Positions 18,063-26,021 are shown, counted from the first letter of the stretch. The stretch: DNA of 64,000 nucleotides from PALSA-1440 sp050011195 (GCA_050011195.1 JBEKJO010000006.1:36438-100437), one strand, 5' to 3'. Made by a program: numbers and translations. Notes: generated by a model from the letters alone, not told the origin.

Positions 18063-19457
18063 ATGAATGAGAAGGAATTAACGCTCGATGAGCAGAAGCG
18101 CAAGCGCGCTATTGAGGTCATGAATGAATATCTCTCTGCGCCGCCTGGCCCAGAGGGAAAGACGCCGGTGGAAGCCGAAGCTGAACTTGATGCAGCCCGG
18201 GCTAAGCTCATTGAGAATGAGTTGAAACCACTCCTTGCCGATTACCTCGCAGGCAGGGTCATGCTCGCCGACTTCAAATCCAAAGTAAATGGAATAAATA
18301 GGCGAAACGAGCTTTGGGGATTCAACGGAATCAAAGGCCAAATGTTCTTTAACATGGTGGTCAATGTTGCTGATGACGCTCAAGAATGTGACCAAGAGCT
18401 GAAATCGGCTTTGGCCGTTCCGGCCAATGAACAAATCGCGTCCAGCAGGATCAAGACCTTCCTGAGCTATGTCAGGCGGCTGGGACAGCAATGGGTTGGT
18501 GGAGGAAACACCCGATACGGCGCGCCAAAAGCGGGAAGCGCTCCTTTCTTTCTTTCGTACTTTTGGCAGATTCAGGATCGCGAGGTGTGGCCAGTTTACT
18601 ATACCAACGGCGTGAATACGATGACCGATCTAAACATCTGGCGACCGTCTGAGGACGCTGCCGAGGATTATTTGGCGTTCAAGCGGATACATGAACTTTT
18701 GGCAAAGCTATTCAGCGAGACAAGCGGGCGGACCTTTGGCCTTTACGATGTTGAGCATGTCTTTTGGTTCAAGGGCGGCAATCCATTCGACGCGCTCAGG
18801 GCAGGGCAGAAGGCAGATGAACCTTCGCTGGTCAAGCCAGACGGCAAGCTCCCAGCATCCGCCGGCGAAGACCGCTTGCCCGAAAGCTACGTTCCACCGA
18901 TTGTTGCCATCCTGCCAGCGATGGCTCGCCACGAAAAATGGTTGGTCGAGGCAGCAAAGCGTTCCGGCACGAGCCTTGTGAAGGCATTTGAAAAACACAT
19001 TGATGCGGCGTTCACGATACTGGGTTACAAGACAAAACTATTGGGGCAAGGGCAAGGACGCGTCCCCGATGGGCTAGCGTTGGCCCGCGACGACCACTAC
19101 GCAATTCTGTGGGATGGGAAGGTCCGTGAGGGCCCGTACAGTTTGGGCACTGACGACCGAGCGATCCGAGAATACATTACCACCCAAAACCGCGAGTTGA
19201 GTCGTAGCTATCGGAACATTTACTATATCATTGTTTCGGGTTCGTTCGCTGACGATTTTGATGACGCAATTGCTTCGATCAAGATGGAAACAGAGGTCAG
19301 GGAAGTCGTCCTCCTCGAAGCCGAAGCGTTGGTGCTGATTGTGGAGGCGAAACTGCGTGCTCCGCTCCAGCTAACCCTTGGGCCGGATGGCCTCCAGCGC
19401 TTCTTCATCAAAAGCGGTGGCTTAACCGCAGCGATGGTTCGGGAGTTCCTGGCCTAA
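18063..19457 (+). CDS. Putative defence nuclease with C-terminal FokI-like PD-(D/E)xK domain
   Basis: A 464-residue protein, not a member of any family I can name over its full length. The C-terminal third (about 305-464) follows the cleavage domain of the type IIS enzyme FokI: a helix with E310, GYKTKLLGQGQGRVPDG, the pair YAILWDGKV, then YIIVSGSF and a final strand-helix region. The FokI catalytic trio D450/D467/K469 corresponds to D336/D351/K353, with spacings 15 and 17 against 17 and 19. The N-terminal part has a Glu/Lys-rich helix (1-80) and a region (about 150-240) with FFLSYFWQIQDREVWPVYY and YDVEHVFWF, similar in pattern to amino-terminal regions of some restriction proteins. It is followed 6 bases later by a DUF2971 gene. 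Base composition is more AT-rich than the flanks, suggesting transfer. Confidence 0.72.
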   Translation: MNEKELTLDEQKRKRAIEVMNEYLSAPPGPEGKTPVEAEAELDAARAKLIENELKPLLADYLAGRVMLADFKSKVNGINRRNELWGFNGIKGQMFFNMVVNVADDAQECDQELKSALAVPANEQIASSRIKTFLSYVRRLGQQWVGGGNTRYGAPKAGSAPFFLSYFWQIQDREVWPVYYTNGVNTMTDLNIWRPSEDAAEDYLAFKRIHELLAKLFSETSGRTFGLYDVEHVFWFKGGNPFDALRAGQKADEPSLVKPDGKLPASAGEDRLPESYVPPIVAILPAMARHEKWLVEAAKRSGTSLVKAFEKHIDAAFTILGYKTKLLGQGQGRVPDGLALARDDHYAILWDGKVREGPYSLGTDDRAIREYITTQNRELSRSYRNIYYIIVSGSFADDFDDAIASIKMETEVREVVLLEAEALVLIVEAKLRAPLQLTLGPDGLQRFFIKSGGLTAAMVREFLA

Positions 19458-19463
19458 CGCATT

Positions 19464-20159
19464 ATGGCTGACTCAATTCCAATCTATAGGTATTTAGATT
19501 CGGATGCCGCATTGAAAACGCTCGCTGCTGGGAGATTCAGGGTTGCACTGGTGTCCACGCTCAATGATCCGTTCGAGTGGAACCTCGGTTTTAGAGGGGC
19601 GGCTGCCCCGCATGAGCACGAGCTCGCAAAGAACTTCAGGGAAGGACATCTTCGGTGGCTGGAAACGCAGATGGGGATTTTGAGTTTCAGTAAGACAATG
19701 TCTGATCCTGCTCTATGGTCGTTTTATGCCAACAAGCATTCGGGTGTTGCGTTTGAAGTGAAATATCCGTGGGGGGACAAACATATTGTGGACATGAGAT
19801 ATTCACCAGAACGCCCTGTTTTGGATTGGAACCGGCTGCGCGGGATTCGCGATAAGGGCGAATGGGATAAATACCTCCTGTCTCTTGTCGATGGTATGAT
19901 GAGACAGAAATCGCCTAGCTGGTCCTTTGAGCAGGAGCGCAGATTGCAGATTGATATTAATGACCGGGTGCACTGCCAATTGTCTGACGGTAGGCACTAT
20001 TGGCAAATTCCTCGTGAGGGGCTGAAGCAGGTGATTTTGGGGTATTGCTGCCCATTGCAAGAGGCCGACGTGAGAAAACTGCTGGATATGAACGGATATG
20101 CGGCCACGGTTGTGGTAAGGGCTAAACTATGTCCTGAGACGTACTCGGTTATCATCTAG
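19464..20159 (+). CDS. DUF2971 family protein, partner of the FokI-like nuclease
   Basis: A 231-residue protein with the hallmarks of DUF2971: an early LNDPFEWN motif (33-40), then ILSFSKTMSDPALWSFYANKH followed by SGVAFEV (72-99), and a C-terminal VILGYCCP segment. The biochemical function of this family is not established; members are often seen near phage-defence genes. The start lies 6 bases after the stop of the nuclease gene, so the two form a transcription unit. It is AT-richer than the housekeeping neighbours, like the nuclease gene. It may act as a sensor or regulator of the nuclease, or as a separate effector. Confidence 0.8.
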   Translation: MADSIPIYRYLDSDAALKTLAAGRFRVALVSTLNDPFEWNLGFRGAAAPHEHELAKNFREGHLRWLETQMGILSFSKTMSDPALWSFYANKHSGVAFEVKYPWGDKHIVDMRYSPERPVLDWNRLRGIRDKGEWDKYLLSLVDGMMRQKSPSWSFEQERRLQIDINDRVHCQLSDGRHYWQIPREGLKQVILGYCCPLQEADVRKLLDMNGYAATVVVRAKLCPETYSVII

Positions 20160-20511
20160 TGTCGCCCATTTTCCTCACTTAATCGGGCCTGATCCCCACG
20201 GAGATGGAGAACCATTCGCCGTCCCTTTGAAAACTCGCGCGACCGGATATGCCGGGTGGTCCGTGATGGTATGGGCCTGGGCGGGGCATCTTGGCGGATG
20301 GAGCGGACGAATTGCGCGCCAGCATTTGCGCGCAGCTTGCTGCCGCTGTCGAACGCCCGGCCCCAACCAAAGCGCCAGCAAGCTGCCCGCTCTCGCGTCA
20401 TCCGTAATATCCAAGCCACAGCCCACGAAGCCGCAAAAGCCGCCAGGCCACTCAACCGTCCGCTTTTAGGACGCTTCCACCTTCCGTCCGTCCTGAGCCA
20501 GCCTTGGGATC
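20160..20511. other. Intergenic stretch, nothing recognised
   Basis: Between the DUF2971 stop and the tandem repeat there are about 350 bases with only short frames of biased composition on both strands, none protein-like. It could be decayed sequence at the edge of the islet. Confidence 0.4.
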
Positions 20512-20598
20512 GTAGTATGACGGTAGTATGACGGTAGTATGACGGTGGTATGACGGTGGTACGACGGTGGTGGGACGGTGGTGCGACGGTGGTGCCCC
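20512..20598. repeat. 11-base tandem repeat, seven units plus a partial one
   Basis: Unit GTAGTATGACG repeats perfectly three times from 20512, then as GTGGTATGACG, GTGGTACGACG, GTGGTGGGACG and GTGGTGCGACG, with a partial eighth. The units diverge progressively towards the parE 3' end, as expected for slippage-generated DNA. An 11-base period is close to one helical turn. Confidence 0.85.
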
Positions 20599-20672
20599 TA
20601 CCCCCCTCCCCCCTGGCTGCCGGCCCAAAGCAGCCGCAGTGTCGGCTTTTGAGACAATAGAGGCCCGGCGTC

Positions 20673-20921
20673 TCACTCCTCCACCGGCACGACGAGGTTC
20701 TCCATGATGTAATCCTTGCGCTCGGGCGTGTTCTTGCCCATGTAAAAGCCCAGGATGCCCGCCGCGTCGTTCTTCGGCGCGTATTCCACCTGGCTCAGGC
20801 GCATTCCTTTGCCGATGAACTGCTTGAACTCCGTCGGGTTGATTTCCCCCAGGCCCTTGAACCGCGTGATCTCGCAGCCTTTGCCCAGTTTCTCCGCCGC
20901 CGCGTCCCGCTCCGCCTCGGA
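20673..20921 (-). pseudogene. parE: 3' part of parE beyond an in-frame stop codon
   Basis: After the TAG at 20922-20924 the same frame stays open for 82 codons to a TGA at 20673-20675. It encodes the normal C-terminal end of a GyrB/ParE protein: SEAERDAAAEKLG, then RFKGLGEINPTEF and MGKNTPERKDYIM. The RFKGLGE-type segment is part of the Toprim-associated core contacting the A subunit. This region has no start of its own and would be made only by read-through of the TAG, or if the TAG is a base-call error. Confidence 0.85.
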
Positions 20922-22505
20922 CTAACAGTAAATCGTCTGCTCCTTGTTCCGCGCGCGGAACAGCGGGGTCTCCAGGACGAACAGGTGGCCGTCGTGCACA
21001 AGCTGGTCGAAGAACCGGAAGAAATACGTGATCAGCAGATTGCGGATGTGCAGCCCGTCCACGTCGGCGTCCGTGGCCAGAATCACCTTCTCATAACGCA
21101 GCCCCTCAAGATTGTCCTCGATGTCCAGGCTGCGCATCAGGTTGTATAGCTCGTCATTCTTATAGACCACGTCCCGCTTGAGGTCCCACACGTTCAGTGG
21201 CTTGCCCTTGAGCACGAAGATCGCCTGCGTCTCGACCTCGCGGCAGCTTACAATCGAGCCTGCCGCCGACTGCCCTTCGGTGATGAACACCATCGTCCCT
21301 TTTCCCTTCCCTTTGGCCGCGTTGTAATGCTCCTTGCAATCCTTCAACTGCGGAATCCGAATGGTGATCGCCTTGGCCCGTTCCCGCGCCAGCTTCTTCA
21401 CCTCCTGCAACTCCTTGCGAAGCTGGCGGGTGTCCTGAACCTTGGTAACAATCTTCTCCGCGATGTCCTTGTTCCGGTTGAAGAATTGCAGCAACTCCTC
21501 CCGCACTCGGTTCACCAGGTCCGTCCGAATTTCCGTGTTCCCCAGCTTGTTCTTCGTCTGCGACTCGAATACCGGGTCCTTCAGCCGGATTGACACCGCC
21601 CCCACCATGCTCTCGCGCACGTCGTCGCCGTCGAACTTCTCGTGCCCGTATTCATTGACCGCCTTGAGCAACCCCTCACGGAACGCGCTCAAGTGCGTGC
21701 CGCCGTCCGTCGTGTATTGGCCGTTCACAAACGAGTAGAACGTCTCCCCGTACCGGCTGTTGCTGTGCGTGAAACAAAACTCCAGCGTCTTCTCCGCGTA
21801 ATGCAGCGGCGGATAAATCGGCTCGCTGCCGTCCGCCTGCAAGTCCTCCATCACCAGGTCGAACAGCCCGTTGCGCGACTGGAACGTCTTGCCGTTATAC
21901 AACAGTCTCAGGCCCGTGTTCAGGTAACTGTAATGCCGCAGCCGCCGCTCGACGTGCTCGGGCCGGAACTCGACCTGCTTGAACACCTCCGGGTCGGGCT
22001 GAAACTGGATGAGCGTCCCGTCCGCTTCCTTGGGCGCTTTGCCGCCCTTTTCGTTCTTGAGTTTGCCCTGTTTGAACGAGGCCTCGACGAATTGCCCCTC
22101 GCGGAAGCTCCGCACCAGAAACACCTTCGACAGCGCATTGACCGCCTTGGTCCCGACCCCGTTCAGCCCCACGCTGAACTGGAACACCTCGTCGTTGTAC
22201 TTCGCCCCCGTGTTGATCTTCGACACGCAATCCACCACTTTGCCCAGCGGAATGCCACGCCCGAAATCCCGCACCGTCACCGACTGCTCCTCAATCCCGA
22301 TCTGCACCTCCTTGCCGTAGCCCATGATGAACTCGTCAATGGCGTTATCAATCACCTCTTTGAGCAGAATGTAGCACCCGTCATCGTAATGCGAGCCATC
22401 GCCAATCCGCCCGATGTACATGCCCGTCCGCAGCCGGATATGTTCCAGCGACGAGAGCGTCTTGATCTTGCTCTCGTCATAGACGTGTTTCTTGTCGTCT
22501 GCCAT
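20922..22505 (-). CDS. parE: Topoisomerase IV subunit B-type protein, ended early by an amber codon
   Basis: A 527-residue product as read, about 83 residues short. The GHKL ATPase has VIDNAIDEF (E50/N54 region), DFGRGIP (80-86) and GLNGVGTKAVNAL. The Toprim domain has FITEGQSAAGSIV and DADVDGLHIRNLLITYFF. The chain stops at TIYC-TAG, and the following in-frame sequence is the expected continuation; in this family the residue is usually Tyr (TAC or TAT), so one base change explains the stop. The start was set at ATG 22505 (MADDKKHVYDE); a longer frame upstream to 22829 has no ParE character and overlaps the antitoxin gene on the other strand. It supplies ATP-driven strand passage to ParC, 4 kb downstream on the same strand. 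Confidence 0.88.
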   Translation of the reverse strand: MADDKKHVYDESKIKTLSSLEHIRLRTGMYIGRIGDGSHYDDGCYILLKEVIDNAIDEFIMGYGKEVQIGIEEQSVTVRDFGRGIPLGKVVDCVSKINTGAKYNDEVFQFSVGLNGVGTKAVNALSKVFLVRSFREGQFVEASFKQGKLKNEKGGKAPKEADGTLIQFQPDPEVFKQVEFRPEHVERRLRHYSYLNTGLRLLYNGKTFQSRNGLFDLVMEDLQADGSEPIYPPLHYAEKTLEFCFTHSNSRYGETFYSFVNGQYTTDGGTHLSAFREGLLKAVNEYGHEKFDGDDVRESMVGAVSIRLKDPVFESQTKNKLGNTEIRTDLVNRVREELLQFFNRNKDIAEKIVTKVQDTRQLRKELQEVKKLARERAKAITIRIPQLKDCKEHYNAAKGKGKGTMVFITEGQSAAGSIVSCREVETQAIFVLKGKPLNVWDLKRDVVYKNDELYNLMRSLDIEDNLEGLRYEKVILATDADVDGLHIRNLLITYFFRFFDQLVHDGHLFVLETPLFRARNKEQTIYC

Positions 22506-22700
22506 AGTCTTCAACCCGCTGAATATCAAACCTCCCCGGCTGCTTGCCAATAACAAATGCGGAGGGCGCCCGTCTTCGGGCGCGGCAGCCCCCGACCAAC
22601 CGGTGCGGCCGGCGGCACGCCTGCCCTGCCTTGCAAAGGGGGCTTGGACATGCGCGTGCGCTGCTTGGCAAAGCACCCCCGCCTGTGTTAGACTGCTGCC

Positions 22701-22865
22701 GTGAAAACGATCTCGACAACCGAGTTGCGCTCGAAGACTCGCTCGCTGGCGCGCTCGTTGGAGAACGGGCAAGCCGTAGGGCTGATTCATCGCGGCCACA
22801 AGCTCGCTCAGATTTTTCCGGTGCCGCAACGCAGCCTGGCAAGACCGGGCGGAGGATCAGGATGA
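22701..22865 (+). CDS. Phd/YefM-like antitoxin, C-terminus probably replaced
   Basis: A 54-residue frame from GTG 22701. Its N-terminal 40 residues (KTISTTELRSKTRSLARSL, then GQAVGLIHRGHKLAQIFPV) match the DNA-binding part of Phd/YefM antitoxins, normally about 75-90 residues long. The toxin-binding C-terminal half is missing: after PVPQ the chain ends RSLARPGGGSG. The stop overlaps the start of the next gene (ATGA), which is not a toxin but a YoaP-like acetyltransferase. A PIN toxin tail lies beyond it at 23680. This looks like an antitoxin gene truncated by insertion of foreign sequence. Confidence 0.68.
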   Translation: MKTISTTELRSKTRSLARSLENGQAVGLIHRGHKLAQIFPVPQRSLARPGGGSG

Positions 22866-23680
22866 GAGAATACGAGATTGTCGATACCAATGCGGACAAC
22901 ATCGGCGCATGCAGTCTCTGCGGCAACAAGGCTGCGAAGAACGAGGGACATCGTCGCAAGTGTGATTGGCTCAAGAAGCGCTACGCGGAAGGCTTGAGGT
23001 ACAAGGTGCTCCGCTCACGCGAATTCGGTGATATCGGGATGATCGAGTATGCCCCTGGCAGTCATGCGTGGAGACCCGTCGAGGCGGAGGGTTACCTTGT
23101 CATCCATTGCTTGATGGTCAATGCCAAGCACAAGGGGAAAGGACTCGGCGCTGTCCTGCTGGAAGATTGTCTGAGGGACGCGAGGAAAAGCAAGTGCCGA
23201 GGGGTCGCCGTCGTGACGAGTTCCGATGCTCTCATGGCACGAAGGGATTTGTTCATCAAAGCCGGTTTTACCCCGGTGGATAGCTCCCCTCCGTACGAGC
23301 TGCTCGTCAAGAAATTCAAGGCAACAGCGCCTGATCCTCGTTTCATCGTCAACAGGGAGCGAGCATTGAAGAGACACACGAAGGGCCTCACGATCCTGGC
23401 TGCCGATCAGTGCCCTTATGTCGTCAAGTCGGTGGAGAGGATTTCGCAGGCGGCCCGAGCCCTGGGGCTGAAGCCGAAAGTGGTTCGCATCAGGAGCGCC
23501 AAGGCATCCAGGGAGCTTCCGACGCCCTATGGCGTGTTCAGCATTATCTACGATGGAAGGCTGATTGTGGAGCGTCCGGTCAGCGCAACGAGGTTCACGA
23601 ACATCATGCTCAAGCGGGGGACACGAAGGGGTATGCCGATTGGCGTCCGGTCAGCGCAACGAGATTCAGGAACATCATGA
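22862..23680 (+). CDS. YoaP-like GNAT acetyltransferase with thioredoxin-like C-terminus
   Basis: A 272-residue protein from ATG 22862. The N-terminus has a Cys-containing segment (CSLCGNK...KCDWLKKRYAEGL). The GNAT core shows WRPVEAEGYLVIHCLMV and the acetyl-CoA loop KHKGKGLGAVLLEDC (about 90-103). The C-terminal part has DQCPYVVKSV (183-192) with CPY, the position of the active site in a thioredoxin-like fold, and YGVFSIIYDGRLI. This order matches Bacillus YoaP and relatives, whose substrate is unknown. The normal end would be shortly after RPVSATRFTNIM; here a duplicated 36-base segment follows and the frame runs 23 residues further. A longer upstream frame is excluded because it has no family similarity and overlaps the antitoxin. 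Confidence 0.82.
   Translation: MREYEIVDTNADNIGACSLCGNKAAKNEGHRRKCDWLKKRYAEGLRYKVLRSREFGDIGMIEYAPGSHAWRPVEAEGYLVIHCLMVNAKHKGKGLGAVLLEDCLRDARKSKCRGVAVVTSSDALMARRDLFIKAGFTPVDSSPPYELLVKKFKATAPDPRFIVNRERALKRHTKGLTILAADQCPYVVKSVERISQAARALGLKPKVVRIRSAKASRELPTPYGVFSIIYDGRLIVERPVSATRFTNIMLKRGTRRGMPIGVRSAQRDSGTS
23573..23679 (+). repeat. 36-base direct repeat at the 3' end of the yoaP-like gene
   Basis: Bases 23573-23608 and 23644-23679 are the same 36-base segment (34 identical), encoding RPVSATRF(T/R)NIM. The copies start 71 bases apart, so the second is out of frame with the first. The second copy joins directly to the PIN-toxin remnant, marking the right junction of the inserted segment. Confidence 0.85.
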
Positions 23681-23798
23681 GTTTTCTTTCACGGATTGCG
23701 TGAGTTTTGTGGTGATGAAAGAGCTTCGCCTCACGGATGCGCTGGCGACAGATAATCATTTTCGCATAGCAGGGTTTGACCCTTTGCTCGCGGAATAA
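23680..23798 (+). pseudogene. C-terminal remnant of a PIN-domain toxin
   Basis: About 39 codons ending at TAA 23796-23798 encode FSFTDCVSFVVMKE, then LTDALATDNHFRIAGFDPLL. This is the classic C-terminal end of VapC-type toxins: the third acidic residue in (S/T)DC-S, and the last in (T)D-HF followed by AGF. The first two-thirds of the domain, including the first two acidic positions, are absent. The antitoxin that would precede it is 0.8 kb upstream, on the other side of the yoaP-like gene. Confidence 0.72.
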
Positions 23799-23850
23799 GC
23801 TGCCGCACCATCTTGCCGTCGCGTTTCAGCAACCCCGGTCCCGGGACATA

Positions 23851-24258
23851 TCAGCCCCCACTCGCCAGGACGGGCAGCCCATTCACCCTCATGCCGCTTG
23901 AGGCGCGCAAGAAGACGACGCGCTGGTAGCCGGCCCCCGTAAGCAGATTCTTCCAGCTCTGCTCCACCGTTTCGATTTCACAAGCCCCGTAGTGAATCAG
24001 AATGACCACGGCCAACTGGCGGCCCGGCTGCTGTTTGGCCACGTCAAGGACGGCGTCCTTGCTGAGGATGGTCAGAAACGGGCCGTCGGTCTGTTGGGGC
24101 TTCAACACATAGCTGGTGTCGTCGGAATAGTACCGCACCACGAGGTTTGCCTGGTCCTGCTCGTTAAACCGCGGCAGCGCAGCCCAGGGGGACTTCGGCG
24201 TCGCACAGGAGGTCAACAAGAGCATTGCCAACAGGAGCGGGACTGAAGCTTTTATCAT
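23851..24258 (-). CDS. Small lipoprotein, paralogue of the one at 44.9 kb
   Basis: A 135-residue protein from ATG 24258; a longer frame to 24567 adds unrelated residues before the signal peptide. The signal sequence MIKASVPLLLAMLLLTSC ends in a clear lipobox. The mature part (RYYSDDTSYVLKPQ, LAVVILIHYG, GYQRVVFLRASSGMRVNGL) aligns along its length with the protein at 44941-45378. No enzyme motif is visible. It may be a small envelope protein specific to this lineage. Transcription is divergent from the RNB nuclease gene, with a 302-base gap. Confidence 0.75.
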   Translation of the reverse strand: MIKASVPLLLAMLLLTSCATPKSPWAALPRFNEQDQANLVVRYYSDDTSYVLKPQQTDGPFLTILSKDAVLDVAKQQPGRQLAVVILIHYGACEIETVEQSWKNLLTGAGYQRVVFLRASSGMRVNGLPVLASGG

Positions 24259-24560
24259 TACCCTCCTCGCACCGCATTTTTTCTGCCACTTTGACGCGAT
24301 CCACAGAAGCTTACAGACGGAGGGCGCACCCGTATGGCCGTCCAGAAAGCGGACAGTGTCCGTCAGTTTTGAGGCACGCAAAAGGCCCCCGCTCCGCAGC
24401 TCCGGCCTCCCCAATGCCGCGCTTCCAGACGCGCTGCACGCCTCTCCCGCGGCTCGGAGAACTGCCCTTCGGAAAACCAACGCCCCGAACGACAACTCTC
24501 CCTGAATCCGCAACACCTTTCCGGTTGCCAGCGCTCCCCGGGTCGCTTCAACATGGCCCC

Positions 24561-26021
24561 ATGACAAACGCCCCGATTGATCTTAAAGCCCGCGCCCATC
24601 AGGCCATGCTCGAGGCGGGATTCCGGCCCGACTTTCCGCCGGACGTCCTCCACGAAGTGCAACTTTTGAAGCAAGGCGTGCCAAAGAACAACGGCCCGGC
24701 AGTGCGCGACCTGCGCTCGTTGCTTTGGTCCTCGATTGACAATGACAGCTCGCGCGACCTTGACCAGGTCGAATACGTCGAGAAGCTGCCCGATGGCGCC
24801 ACGCGGCTGTTGGTGGGCATTGCCGACGTCGATGCCTCGGTCCCCAAAGGGTCCGCCACGGACCGCCAGGCGGCCGCGGAGAGCACTTCGGTCTATACCG
24901 GCGTGACGACCTTCCCGATGCTGCCGGGCGAACTCTCCACCGACCTGACTTCGTTGCTCGACGAGCAGGATCGCCTTTCCCTCGTCATCGAAATGCGCGT
25001 GGCCGTTTCCGGCGAGGTGGACGGGCACGAGGTTTACCCGGCCTGGCTGCGCAACCGGGCGAAACTGGCCTACAGTTCGACCGGCGCCTGGTTGGAAGGG
25101 CGCGCGCCGATGCCGCCCGCGGTTGCCAGCACGCCGGGAATGGAACCGCAACTGCGCCTGCAACAGGAAACCGCCGAGCAGTTGCGCGGCCTGCGCAAGC
25201 GAAATGGCGCGCTCACCTTCGGATCAATCGAAGCCACGCCGGTGGTGGAAAACGGCGAGGTCAAAGACCTGGTCGTGAGCCGGCATAACGTCGCCGAAGA
25301 CATCATCGAAAGCTTCATGGTCGCCGCCAATACCGCCATGGCCCAGCACCTGAAGGAAAGAGATTCGCTCTCCATCCGCCGGGTGGTGCGAACGCCCAGG
25401 CGTTGGGACCGCATCCAGGCCATTGCGGCCCAATTCGGTGTGAAACTGCCGCCGGCGCCCGATCCGCGCGCCCTGTCTGAATTCCTGGACCAGCGCAACG
25501 CCGCCGACCCCGTGCGTTTCGCCGACCTCTCGCTCTCGGTCGTCAAACTCCTCGGCCCGGGAGAATACATCGTCGAACCGCCCGGCACCGAACACGAAGG
25601 CCATTTTGGACTGGCCGTGCAGGATTACACCCATTCCACCGCGCCGAACCGGCGCTACGCTGATCTGGTCACTCAACGGCTCCTCAAGGCCGCCCTTGCC
25701 GCCGGCCCCGGACCCTATGGTGAAGCGGATTTAAGCCAGATCGCGGCGCGCTGCACCGAGCGCGAGGATGCCGCCCGCAAAGTCGAGCGCCTGATGCGCA
25801 AAGTGGCTGCCGCCTGCCTGCTGAACCGGCGCATCGGCGAGGTGTTCGACGGAGTGATCACCGGCGCTTCGCCCAAAGGGACTTACGTTCGCCTGCTGAA
25901 GCTCCCCGCCGAAGGCCGGGTGGTTCGGGGCGCGCAGGGGATCGATGTCGGCGACAAGGTCCAGGTGCGCCTGGCCGCCGTGGACGTGGCCAAGGGCTTT
26001 ATTGACTTTGAGAGAAGATAG
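24561..26021 (+). CDS. RNase II/R-type (RNB domain) exoribonuclease
   Basis: A 486-residue RNB protein without N-terminal cold-shock domains, with a degenerate S1-like end (VFDGVITGASPKGTYVRL...GDKVQVRLAAVD). The active-site loop is SIDNDSSRDLDQ: D60, D66 and D68 match three of the four metal-binding Asp residues, but the fourth position is Gln (Q69). The second catalytic segment YTHSTAPNRRYADLVTQRLL (about 352-371) is intact. The family degrades RNA 3' to 5', releasing nucleoside monophosphates. The start at ATG 24561 begins the conserved part; an upstream extension to 24225 is Pro/Arg-rich and antisense to the divergent lipoprotein gene. The malic enzyme starts 16 bases after the stop. Confidence 0.85.
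   Translation: MTNAPIDLKARAHQAMLEAGFRPDFPPDVLHEVQLLKQGVPKNNGPAVRDLRSLLWSSIDNDSSRDLDQVEYVEKLPDGATRLLVGIADVDASVPKGSATDRQAAAESTSVYTGVTTFPMLPGELSTDLTSLLDEQDRLSLVIEMRVAVSGEVDGHEVYPAWLRNRAKLAYSSTGAWLEGRAPMPPAVASTPGMEPQLRLQQETAEQLRGLRKRNGALTFGSIEATPVVENGEVKDLVVSRHNVAEDIIESFMVAANTAMAQHLKERDSLSIRRVVRTPRRWDRIQAIAAQFGVKLPPAPDPRALSEFLDQRNAADPVRFADLSLSVVKLLGPGEYIVEPPGTEHEGHFGLAVQDYTHSTAPNRRYADLVTQRLLKAALAAGPGPYGEADLSQIAARCTEREDAARKVERLMRKVAAACLLNRRIGEVFDGVITGASPKGTYVRLLKLPAEGRVVRGAQGIDVGDKVQVRLAAVDVAKGFIDFERR

Noticed and set aside
20512..20598. Possible CRISPR array
   Set aside because: The 11-base units are contiguous with no unique spacers, and no cas genes are present.
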